NCBI GenBank assembly: GCA_009733715.1 | Contig: WMKJ01000077.1 | Location: 1 to 63,091 of the forward strand | Reading direction: 5' to 3' | DNA from: Herpomyces periplanetae | Taxonomy: Eukaryota > Ascomycota > Laboulbeniomycetes > Herpomycetales > Herpomycetaceae | DNA: 63,091 bases | Shown: in pieces, positions 33,373-42,563 of the stretch | Layout: every line of letters begins with the position of its first letter | Position numbering within the stretch: the first letter of the stretch is position 1 | Position numbers and translations under genes: made by a program | Notes under the pieces: model-generated | Database searches by the model: none | What the model was told of the DNA's origin: nothing | What the model saw: only the letters and a program-made list of their open reading frames with translations

Positions 33373-34632
33373 ATGAGTCAGTTTGGGGTACTGGTAATGG
33401 GGCCTGCGGGGTCGGGTAAAACAACATTTTGTCATGCTTTAATTGAGTATTTACAGCTACTTCGTCGACCATGGTTCTACGTTAATCTGGATCCTGCAGC
33501 TCCGCAAACAGAACGACAACGAGATGAAGAAATTGATAGCGCTATCAAGGGTACTGCTTTAGAAGCTGAACTAGCTGCCGGTATACGTAGGAGTAAAGCG
33601 GATGTCGATATTCGACGTTTAGTACGAGCTGAACGTATACAAGAAAGTCATGGTTTAGGACCTAATGGAGCATTACACTTTTGCATTGAATTATTGGCTC
33701 AAAAAAGTGAATGGCTAACTCGTAAATTAGCCGCTGCTTCTCCCAATGCGCTTGTTATCTTTGACCTACCTGGTCAAGTTGAATTATTTACACATGCACC
33801 GGCACTACCGTCTCTCGTTAAATCTTTATCATTACGTGGTGGCAGTGGTGGAAATTCTGTTAGTGGTGCAGGTGCTGGAATGCGATTATGCGCAGTGTTC
33901 TTACTAGATGCTGCTCCTCTTTGCATTAAGAGCCACGATCTGAATTTGGCCCAAGCTCGTTTTATGGCGGGTGCTCTTGCTGCCATGAGTGCTATGCTAT
34001 TACTTGAACTTCCCCACATAAACCTTTTTACCAAGATGGATCTGGTAAAGGGGAAGTCAGCACGAAAATTTTTACGTCAATTATTACACATGGATGGTGC
34101 GCGCCAACGATTTAATGATGATTTAACCAATTTCGATGAAGTTATAATCGATGAGTACTACAATAGCGATGAGTCCGGTGTATCAGATTCGTGGGACGAT
34201 GAAGACGATGCGAGACATGAATTCAGTGAAGAGGATGACGATACCGTTAACTTTCATCTAAGGCAAACAGTGGATCGGTTTGACATTAACCAAGATCCAC
34301 TATTGACAAATCGTAATTTATCATGTGTGGACCTGGGCGAAGACGACAAATATAAGTCAGGTAGTAAAAGTGAAGAAAATACTGCCGAAAATTTAAACGA
34401 TCAAGAATGGTTATTTGCGGAAAAAAAATTTACACAACAGCGAATTAGACTTAATTCAGCAGTTGCCCAACTGCTAACGGACTTCGGGATGCTTTCATTC
34501 ATCAACTTTAGTGCTCATCGGCCGTCAACGGTTGAAAGAGTGCTCGGTCAAATAGATACTGTATTACAATTTTACGATGAACAAGAACCACATGAACCCC
34601 GAGATTATGATGAAGATGAACAAGCGGCTTAA
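33373..34632 (+). CDS. GPN3: GPN-loop GTPase 3 (GPN3) with acidic insertion
   Basis: Single exon, 419 residues, from the first in-frame ATG (MSQFGVLVMGPAGSGKTTFC). GPN3 is a self-dimerising GTPase needed for assembly or nuclear import of RNA polymerases. Visible motifs: P-loop GPAGSGKTT, WFYVNLDPAAP, the GPN loop in GLGPNGALHFC, switch DLPGQVELFTH, and LLELPHINLFTKMDLVKGK (TKxD guanine specificity). The ending LTDFGMLSFINF matches the family. Normal length is about 270-285, so this copy is unusually long. Extra sequence includes about 35 residues before the GPN loop, a Gly/Ser loop after SLSLRG, and about 100 acidic residues (YNSDESGVSDSWDDEDDA onward) before the C-terminal helix. It lies between two carboxylesterase genes with which it shares no evident function. 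Confidence 0.93.
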   Translation: MSQFGVLVMGPAGSGKTTFCHALIEYLQLLRRPWFYVNLDPAAPQTERQRDEEIDSAIKGTALEAELAAGIRRSKADVDIRRLVRAERIQESHGLGPNGALHFCIELLAQKSEWLTRKLAAASPNALVIFDLPGQVELFTHAPALPSLVKSLSLRGGSGGNSVSGAGAGMRLCAVFLLDAAPLCIKSHDLNLAQARFMAGALAAMSAMLLLELPHINLFTKMDLVKGKSARKFLRQLLHMDGARQRFNDDLTNFDEVIIDEYYNSDESGVSDSWDDEDDARHEFSEEDDDTVNFHLRQTVDRFDINQDPLLTNRNLSCVDLGEDDKYKSGSKSEENTAENLNDQEWLFAEKKFTQQRIRLNSAVAQLLTDFGMLSFINFSAHRPSTVERVLGQIDTVLQFYDEQEPHEPRDYDEDEQAA

Positions 34633-35105
34633 GGTGGATCACACATAAATTTTATTGGATAAATTGAAAGCTTCCTCGGCAGTTTGGACAGAGCAGAGAT
34701 GATTGGTATCATATGGTAACTTGAGTGCATAAGCAAGCCAGTACATTAAATGAGCTAAAGCACATACAGAAGTAAGGCTTAACATGAGCTTAGGGTTGTT
34801 GTATAGTATTCTAAAGGAGGATTAAAAGCTGAAAAAGGGTACGCAGAATGAAAATGTGCAACCATAACGGAATAATGTTTCTCGTGTGAAAAGAGCAAGA
34901 AAGGTTAATGTTACACAAAATAAGAGCAGGGGAAAAAATGAGAAGATTCAATAGTCTTGAAATAGATATATTGAGGCAAGAACAATTTAAAAAATTCGCC
35001 TCAACAGGGGGATGAGCTGATGATTCGCAGCTAGTTGTAAAAAAAGAGAAATCGAAACTGACAGCGTTAGCTAGTGGGCATGAAAAAAGGAGACTGAGAA
35101 AGCAT
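34633..35105. other. Convergent gap, GPN3 and second esterase
   Basis: About 470 nt of A-rich 3' flanking sequence between converging stops. Minus-strand open sequence here lacks support. No RNA gene or repeat is seen. Confidence 0.5.
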
Positions 35106-36947
35106 TTATGGTGTAGGATTTGGAGGAATGTATGGAGCGGTTTGCCAAAAGTCACAACGACTATTTGATAGAGGTTTATTAACACCGAAACGTTTTCCGC
35201 TGAAAAAGTCCCCAAATACTCGTATTGGACTGTTGATATCAACATCGTAAGCAGGGAGTGAAGATTGGCCACTGTGAACGAATTTAGTGATTGTATTTTG
35301 CAAAGCGCGGGCGACGGGAATACGCAGGAGAACGGCGGAATCGATGGCATTATCGTAAAAGGTGAAAGCAAGATCGAGACCGTGAACAGCTGGCCAAGAA
35401 GCAAATTCATACATGTATAAACGACGAAAAGCTTTGGCTAAGTATGCACAATTACAGTTGATACCCATATCACCGATTAACTGACTCATCCGCAACATTT
35501 GGTCTCTGTATCCGGTAGTTTCATTAAAGTTTGGGGGATAAAGTCTTTCGACTAAGTTTTCCAGCATAATGGGATTGATTTTGGGCATGGAATCTTGCAA
35601 AACTTGACGGAATTGTTCATTGGTAGCTATATTAGAAGGTGTAAATATAACACCTTCGTATGTGTTATAACCGACCATAAGTTCAATGTTTTTATGGTGA
35701 TTACCTTCATGAAGAAGGACGCCGGGTAATTTGGGTACGTAGTCACCGCTAACAGTTGGACCATAGACGAACTGAGTGGGAACAGCGTTACGAATTTGCT
35801 GTTCATTGACATGCACAAGAGCATTAGTGGGCAATGCTCTAAGTTGATTTAGAGATGTAACATTTAAAGCGGCCAAGAATGTTGAGTAAATGGAATCTTG
35901 GGTCTGGGGAAAAGGTTGAGGGATAAAGCCGGGAGATTGAATAATGGCTCGTTTGAAGATGGGAGGCTCACCTTGACCAGCTCTAGCAGTGATATGATGA
36001 ACAATTGAAGCTCCACCGGCAGATTCACCCATTACAGTAACTTGATTGATATCACCACCGAAGAGATGAATATACGTTTTTACCCACTCAAAGGCCAATC
36101 TTTGATCGAGTAAGCCAAGGTTACTTGTACCTCCTTGGGAGTTATATAGAGGACCAGACATGAAACCAAAAGCGCCCAGTCGATAGTTAATACTGACAAA
36201 AATGTTGTTTAAATTGGAGGCGTCGCGGGTTGAAAGTAAAGCAGCAGGTGAACCCCGGGCAAAATGACTTTTTGAGCCGGCTACAAAACCGCCTCCATGG
36301 ATCCATACTATGACAGGAGCCTTTGAAATTTCTCTGTTCCGCCAAACGGGACCGGGAATGTAAACGTCTAACTTTAGGCAATCTTCTGACATGTTAACTT
36401 CCTCACCCGTGAACAATGAGATGGGCAAAGGAGGAACGTTTAAGTACTTTAGGCCATTTTGAGTAGAGTTAACGAACCAATCCGGACGAGCTTGGATACA
36501 GTGAACGTCGGTATAAATGTCAGGAGTAGAATTCCGGTCTACTTGGGGAGGTTGAGGAGGAGAGAAGCGAAGGTTTCCCAGAGGGGGAGCGGCATACCGA
36601 ATGTTGGTAAATCGATAATAATCTTGATAAGGATGATGGGAACGAGCTGGATAAACTGAGTAGCCAAGGTCAACAGTGGGAAGTTCTGCAATAGTGAAAT
36701 TGGAAAAGTCGAAGGCACGATTAGCCGTAGAGGTTAAATTGAGGGGATCCGACAACGATGCCGATGACGATAAACGAGCAGAGTCGTCGGACGAAATGCT
36801 AAAGGTTGATTGTAAAATTCGGGCAGTTTCATAAAGGTAGTCAGCATTGGATTGATTCTGACTTAATTGAGATCGTGATATAGGATTTATGGCTTTGACG
36901 AGAATGAAGGGAATAAAAAAGAGTTGAGCTATGAGTTCAATGAACAT
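35106..36947 (-). CDS. Secreted type-B carboxylesterase/lipase
   Basis: Single exon, 613 residues from ATG 36947. The N-terminus (MFIELIAQLFFIPFILVKAI) is a signal peptide. Landmarks of the type-B carboxylesterase family are all in place: YRFTNIRYAAPPLGNLRF, EDCLKLDVYIPGPVW, the oxyanion motif in VIVWIHGGGFVAGS, IFVSINYRLGAFGFMSG, nucleophile in TVMGESAGGAS, acid probably in NTYEGVIFTPS, and His in WPAVHGLDLAFTFYD. It should hydrolyse esters or lipids outside the cell or in the secretory pathway. It is intronless, while its paralogue at 30864-32774 has an intron directly after the shared HHIT. This copy keeps the complete catalytic set. Confidence 0.92.
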   Translation of the reverse strand: MFIELIAQLFFIPFILVKAINPISRSQLSQNQSNADYLYETARILQSTFSISSDDSARLSSSASLSDPLNLTSTANRAFDFSNFTIAELPTVDLGYSVYPARSHHPYQDYYRFTNIRYAAPPLGNLRFSPPQPPQVDRNSTPDIYTDVHCIQARPDWFVNSTQNGLKYLNVPPLPISLFTGEEVNMSEDCLKLDVYIPGPVWRNREISKAPVIVWIHGGGFVAGSKSHFARGSPAALLSTRDASNLNNIFVSINYRLGAFGFMSGPLYNSQGGTSNLGLLDQRLAFEWVKTYIHLFGGDINQVTVMGESAGGASIVHHITARAGQGEPPIFKRAIIQSPGFIPQPFPQTQDSIYSTFLAALNVTSLNQLRALPTNALVHVNEQQIRNAVPTQFVYGPTVSGDYVPKLPGVLLHEGNHHKNIELMVGYNTYEGVIFTPSNIATNEQFRQVLQDSMPKINPIMLENLVERLYPPNFNETTGYRDQMLRMSQLIGDMGINCNCAYLAKAFRRLYMYEFASWPAVHGLDLAFTFYDNAIDSAVLLRIPVARALQNTITKFVHSGQSSLPAYDVDINSPIRVFGDFFSGKRFGVNKPLSNSRCDFWQTAPYIPPNPTP

Positions 36948-38030
36948 TGTTTAATAATAGAATCGATGAATGGAAGTGCATAGACAGCAATAATGGATAG
37001 TGTAAATGGTTATAAACCTAGCAGTTTTCCGCTGGTGGGGTAAAGCGTAGTATTTATGAGTTGAAATTTCGTCGTGATAAAACTATCGAGATAATGATTT
37101 GCGATATGCCCAGTGTACCGCTACGAAAGGGGGGGGGGTAGTAGCTGAGTCGGAAACTAGGGAAAAACTTTGAACCAATCTAAAATTAAGCAAGGAGTTT
37201 CGAAAGGAGAAATGAAGAACGAGAAAAAAATAATATGGAACGAAGATACGAAAAGAATAACAAGATGAACGGGATGGTGGACAGGTCACAGTATGAAGTA
37301 TAGCTATCCCACGAAACGCTCACGAATCTTTCCACTTCCTCCCGGAAACTTTTTCAAGGTGAAGGAATCTGAATGTAATTTCTTACCCGACACCAATATT
37401 CAGGTATCCAGTATGCGCAAAAATAACCGTCGCCGCCGTTGCCGCTACTGCCGTTTAAGAGTTTTCTTTGGTTCAAACTAAACACTAAACCATCCTGACT
37501 GTCTCAACATCCCATCTAGTTATTGCCCAAATTGGAAATAAGAGTCGATGCTGCTTTTCTGGTCAGATTTATTCCCCGAAGCAAGGCAGCTGCAGTAGTC
37601 GCCGCTTCCATCTTATATAGCTCTGCAAATCCTTCCGCCAGGCACTAAATTGATGGGTAAATTTTGGGTGCGGTTGGTGACAGGAGGAAAAGGAATTGGA
37701 ATTTGGAAACTTAGTTTGTTCGTTTCATCTTTCATCTTACCTTTCACCATTGTTTTGCAGTATCAGTTTCAAGATTTTATTTACTTGGGCACCATTAGAC
37801 TTATCATTATCCTTAATTTGATTTATTCATTGTATGGCTGTGGGGGAAAGAGGTTTTTGATGTAATCGTTTATTCTTGACTTGGTCTTGTATACATTTTG
37901 CCGGGGGAGTATTTCACAATTCTTTCGGGGTTTGTATGAATTAAGTTGTCGGTGTGTATACACGTTTGCACGTTTCGATTCTGGAGTTCATACACTTTGG
38001 TGTAGTAGTGTGTACGTAAAATTTATCAAA

Positions 38031-38291
38031 ATGGCATATAATGGTTACGGGATTTCCCTCCTTAAAGACCCACAATTGTTGGATAATCTTTTCTACACCA
38101 CTGCTTTGACATCTATGCTTGGGTTATTCCTTCAATTTAATAACTATTTCTCCATGTGTGCTGTCAAGGCTTACTTTACCATGCTCAGGTTACACTTTTT
38201 GACACAATTGTATACGTGCATTGACATACTCGAGGCAGTTGAATTCGGTACTTCTTTGTTACTAAAGCAGTTGTTCATATCAATTCTTTGA
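38031..38291 (+). CDS. Doubtful small ORF, 86 residues
   Basis: An ATG in good context (ATCAAAATGGC) opens an 86-codon frame with Leu/Phe-rich sequence (LFYTTALTSMLGLFLQFNNY), possibly two membrane segments. No family is recognised and the composition is like the surrounding T-rich sequence, so chance is a fair explanation. The frame continues upstream without another ATG. Confidence 0.2.
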   Translation: MAYNGYGISLLKDPQLLDNLFYTTALTSMLGLFLQFNNYFSMCAVKAYFTMLRLHFLTQLYTCIDILEAVEFGTSLLLKQLFISIL

Positions 38292-39609
38292 ACCAGCTGT
38301 AAGATTTTAACCTGACAACAATTATTTGAAACTTCAAGATAACCATTCTACTCACAGCTCTAACCTACTGCGTCTCTTTCTTAAGTTTTCATTATAAAGC
38401 TTGATAAGTGGCAATCCGTTTTGTCTGTACACACACACCACAATTTATGTTATATTCGCACCATTATTAAATGTCTTGCAAGTTAGCACAGCTACATGGG
38501 CTCGCCCTTAAACCATGAAACTGTTGAAATTTAGTATTGACGTTAGCTTGCGCGGAGTACCATGTACATTTGTTAACGTCGGTCTTGGTCAATGGTTTGT
38601 ACTCATCCGGTAACAAAATGTATGTTAACCTTTCAAAGCACTTTGCTTCTACTTAACTTTTATACGGTCGGTGCAACAACTTTCGATTACTCAACCTTGC
38701 AAAAGTTTGTCCTTGTTTGTAGCTAACAAAGCAGATTCTTTTATTTTACCGGGAATCCAGATACTTTTTCCCTAGGTAATTCGTTAGTGTTTCGTTGGAT
38801 CTTCTCTGCTTACAGCTATGCTTCTCTTTCTATACTTTAATCTTCTTTCTACTCCTCCACGTCTCCTCTTTTTTTAAAACGCTATTTCTTTTGAAAGTCT
38901 TTTCTAATCAGCTGTATTGATAAGTACGATCGGCCGTTGTTTTGTATCTTGAACGTTAACATCATCCAACCTTGGTGCCTAGTGGACACATTATCCTGCA
39001 GCAGTTGATTGAGTATACTCATACTTGCACACTTATTCTGTAAACAGAATGTTCACTTGTAAGATGTTCCCCTTGCTTATCAATTCAAAGTCTCATCCAC
39101 TCGATTAACGACTTTATACAGTCCAATTAAAATTACTCGATGTCTCCCAGATGTGGAATTAATATGTGCAGATTTAAGCTATTTCCTGTGCCCTGGTCCC
39201 CTTATCCTCCTCCCCTGACAATCAGATGAAGCTGCACTTTCAACTAACCATTCAGATGTATAGGACGGGTGACATTGTGCTGTATCCATTTAATTAGTTG
39301 GACCAGAGGTGTTATTTTCATCTTTGTAACACAATTGCTGCTGATCATTAATTTAACTAGCTACTAGTGTTAAGGAGATTTCTATACCAGGACTGGACGA
39401 GTGAAGATACTCAGGCGGAAGTAGGTTGAAGCTGTACAATGCGCAAGCGCTACATAGTGAAGGTATTTGGAAATTGCCGTTAAATTAGCGGGATGACGAC
39501 TAGACTAGTTGATTAATACGTTTGAAATTGTACTTATTTGACGTATACATAACCAATAATCAATCTTTGAGAATTTCTTTTCATAATATACTACACTTTG
39601 CCACCGATT

Positions 39610-39972
39610 ATGTTGAATGAAATGCTGTGCAAATTTCAATGTCCAACACACAAACTTTTACATCATTGCCCTATTATAGAAACAACCTGGTATCAGGTAG
39701 CGTGGACCAGGAAGTTGGGTGAGAAGGATAAATATGGGCTTGTTAGAAGAATAAAGCTGCAAGGTAAAAAGTCAAAGTTAGGTATTACAGTTAAGGAGCG
39801 TTACAAGAAGGGTATTTTTAAGGTTAAATTTTTCAAGAATGCTATACAAATTGTACACTGTTGTATGAACTCCAGAAACGTCCCAGAAGTGTTACATTCA
39901 TTACAACATGGTTTGAAGTATCATACTGATGATGTGCATCAAGGTCGCCTATTGAGTAAGGTTAAGAAGTGA
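39610..39972 (+). CDS. Small basic hypothetical protein, 120 residues
   Basis: An ATG at 39610 opens 120 codons ending at a TGA. The product is strongly basic in the middle (VRRIKLQGKKSKLGITVKER, then KKGIFKVKFFKN) with Cys/His near the start. I recognise no family. It stands alone in a gene-poor region, so it may be a lineage-specific gene, an exon of a larger gene, or chance. Base composition is more coding-like than its flanks. Confidence 0.3.
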   Translation: MLNEMLCKFQCPTHKLLHHCPIIETTWYQVAWTRKLGEKDKYGLVRRIKLQGKKSKLGITVKERYKKGIFKVKFFKNAIQIVHCCMNSRNVPEVLHSLQHGLKYHTDDVHQGRLLSKVKK

Positions 39973-40310
39973 ATCAAAACTGAACACTGTGATACAAGTA
40001 TAGTCTGAGATATGAATAAGTGGATATGTGTACGAAGGGGTAATATTATAGGTACATAGTTTTAACGGTGTATAAAAGCGCCTACATGATAAAATAGGTA
40101 GGCAAGTGGATACATAGGCTTTACCTGAAAGGCTTCTTCAGCATGAATAAACTTAATTACATATACTACAAGATTGAAGAGCGACCCTCCATTTATTCTT
40201 CTCAAGTAGACCAAGAAAAGCCAAATAGTTAACTTCTAACAAAGCTAGTTATCATTTTCAATATCTCTTTTTTTTCACGATCGAGACCTGACAGTATTGG
40301 GTCGGGTCAA

Positions 40311-40318
40311 TGACGTCA
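40311..40318. promoter_or_regulatory. CRE palindrome TGACGTCA upstream of PPM1
   Basis: TGACGTCA, 114 nt before the PPM1 ATG. This is the same bZIP-type octamer found upstream of RPC1, GPN3 and SHM1 in this window. Confidence 0.5.
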
Positions 40319-40431
40319 TGGAGGGGAAAGCCACAGTGGCAGTGCGGGGGATTTTGGGGATTTTTGGACGATTAACACTAAATTCCGCATTTTGTACAAG
40401 TTGATCTTCTAAAATTAATGTACACATCATC

Positions 40432-41885
40432 ATGTCGGGTAATGAAATTCCTAGATTGTCCTTAAACAAGTTGGGGAAAAATTGCAAATCTTCCCAAACA
40501 GGCTCACGACCTTTTCATCCATCATGTTCAAGTAAACCAGGCTTTGGATCAGAGCGGAAAGTTGGTGAATTCGTAGGAGAGAATTCAACTTCTTCATCAT
40601 CGGATAATGTTATTCAAACTACTGACGATGATGCTTGTCAACTACGCCGTGCGGCAATTCAAGCTGGTTATCTACAGGACGATTTTCTAGCAAAGCTTGT
40701 CCCTGGAACCGTTACTCCAAGGTTGCCAGTTATAAATCGAGGCATGTGCCAATTCATGTGTATCCATTAAATAGATACTTTCATCTACTTGACACTTTTT
40801 ATTTCAAGCTTTGCAAAGTATCTGCGTTGCTGCAAAAGTAACAACTGCCTATACATTAGCAAGGCGTATACTCTCATGATTAATCTGTTGAATATATTGA
40901 CAAATGAATTAACCCATAGTCTAACTTTATTGTGAATGTTCTGCGCTGTGCTGCGATCGTTCACTCACTTCTTACTTTAGGTACTTACTTGCGTGTAACG
41001 GCAATCAATCATCTCGTTGACCGATTTCTACAATCATATCCACAACAGTTTAAACAAATCATCTCACTTGGATCGGGTTCAGAGACTCGTTACTTTCACC
41101 TAGTTAAACGAGACCCTCACATTAAGTTGGTGTATCATGAAATTGATTTTCCCGTTAAAACCGCGCTTAAAATTCGCCGATTGATTAACGATCCTTCATT
41201 TACTCACTACATTACTCCCAGTGACGCTTTGCAAATTACCAATGCATCAAATTCCATGTATAACGTAGTAAATAATGGCACATCATTACTTTCTTCCCGT
41301 TACAATGTACACGGTCTCGACTTAAGAGATTTGTGTAATAACGATATCATGGGCACTTCAACGTTTTCTACCAACTTATCACCAAAACTTCCCACCTTAA
41401 TCCTTTCAGAATGTTGCTTATGCTATCTCCAAGTTAACCAAGTTTCCCAAATCTTAACCAAACTAATCCATCAATATCTCTCCCGAGATACTCCTGTCGG
41501 CCTTATCCTGTACGAACCAATTCTTCCCCACGATGCATTTGGACAGTCCATGATACGAAATTTAAACGCCAGAAGTATCAATTTGCCTACTTTAACTGAA
41601 TACCCTACGTTAAAGCAACAGTGTGATCGATTGTGTGGTTTGGGCTTTGAAACCATGCATCGAGCTGCTGATCTGAACTTTGTATGGGAAAAGTGGATTG
41701 ATCCTGGAGAAAAACAGCGTGTGATCAACTTAGAAATGTTGGATGAAGTGGAAGAATTAACCTTACTGTTACAACATTATTCTTTGGTATGGGGTTTACG
41801 ATGTGATTGTCAAACTTTTCTAAATGATCCAGACTCTGCTATTCTCTTAAAAATCTGGCAAGATCTCCCATGGCAAGTTTCATAA
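40432..41885 (+). CDS. PPM1: Leucine carboxyl methyltransferase 1 (PP2A methyltransferase)
   Basis: Two exons, 40432-40741 and 40981-41885, 404 residues. It methylates the C-terminal Leu of the PP2A catalytic subunit with S-adenosylmethionine, controlling holoenzyme assembly. Exon 1 ends with the family sequence TDDDACQLRRAAIQAGYLQD through LPVINRG. Exon 2 resumes TYLRVTAINHLVDRFL, then the SAM motif IISLGSGSETRYFHL, HEIDFPVKTALK, LILSECCLCYL and LDEVEELTLLLQHYSLVWG. The protein phase demands that exon 1 end at G40741, so the intron begins GCATGT and ends TTTAG: a GC-AG intron of 239 nt. No GT donor fits the phase. The N-terminal 50 residues are Ser-rich and variable, and a C-terminal tail of about 30 residues exceeds the family norm. 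Confidence 0.92.
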
Positions 41886-42563
41886 TTTATAAACGGGTTG
41901 CTTCTGCATGAGTTGGATGCATTATTTACTTTCCGAGTCAGACAACTTTTTATATACCCTTTTAACCCTCATACACTTAATATACCCTTGAACAGATCTT
42001 GTGAAATGAGTTGGTTAAATAGCTTTTTGTAAAGCCGGATTATGACCATACTTATACATCGTATGAATTTTTAACCCTTTAGTTCTTAGCTTAATGCTTA
42101 ATTTCAAGATAATACCATTATCAATTCGGGTCAAATTATAAAGGGCTTCATTTACCAAGAGAATGGAAATTGCTTTCCAATCAACTTCAACGACATTCGT
42201 TAAAATAAGCCATGTCATATATACCTAACTACTAGCTACTGGAAGAGAACCAAACAATGCTGAATAAATACGTTGTTGTATATACGTCTAGCCTGTCAAA
42301 TTTATGAACATTCATATAAATCGACATGTTTATCACTTGTCAAACAACATTGCAAAATTCAAACCTATCTTATGTATACAAGCTGAGTACAATGGACCAT
42401 GATGATGGTAATGCTATCATCAATTGGTCAATAACTTGAGTGCACTCGGCTGAAAAGAACCCGATTCATATATGGTTCAAAACCTTTGGTTATCCCGGAG
42501 AAATTTCTTGCCATTTCTCATCCACGTCCACCTAAAACTGTCTGTTGTTTATTAAACTTCTAC
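41886..42563. other. Convergent gap, PPM1 and secreted protein gene
   Basis: About 0.7 kb of AT-rich flank between converging stops. It contains a possible small minus-strand ORF (42218-42015), listed separately. Nothing else is seen. Confidence 0.5.
42015..42218 (-). CDS. Doubtful small ORF, 67 residues
   Basis: ATG at 42218 to a TAA at 42015, in the 3' flank of the Kex2-site protein gene. The sequence looks protein-like (MTWLILTNVVEVDWKAISIL, then a Lys-rich stretch and HTMYKYGHNPALQ) with mixed hydrophobic and basic residues. I recognise no family. It may be an exon of an unseen gene, an independent microprotein, or chance. Confidence 0.25.
   Translation of the reverse strand: MTWLILTNVVEVDWKAISILLVNEALYNLTRIDNGIILKLSIKLRTKGLKIHTMYKYGHNPALQKAI

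Larger units (their letters stand above)
36948..40431. other. 3.5 kb gene-poor region
   Basis: Between the start of the esterase gene and PPM1 there is no well-supported gene. It contains T-rich sequence, a G run at 37130-37139, and two weak ATG-initiated frames listed separately (38031-38291 and 39610-39972). I saw no transposon landmarks, long repeats or tRNA. A CRE octamer at 40311-40318 marks the PPM1 promoter. Conserved ncRNA or lineage-specific small genes remain possible. Confidence 0.45.
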
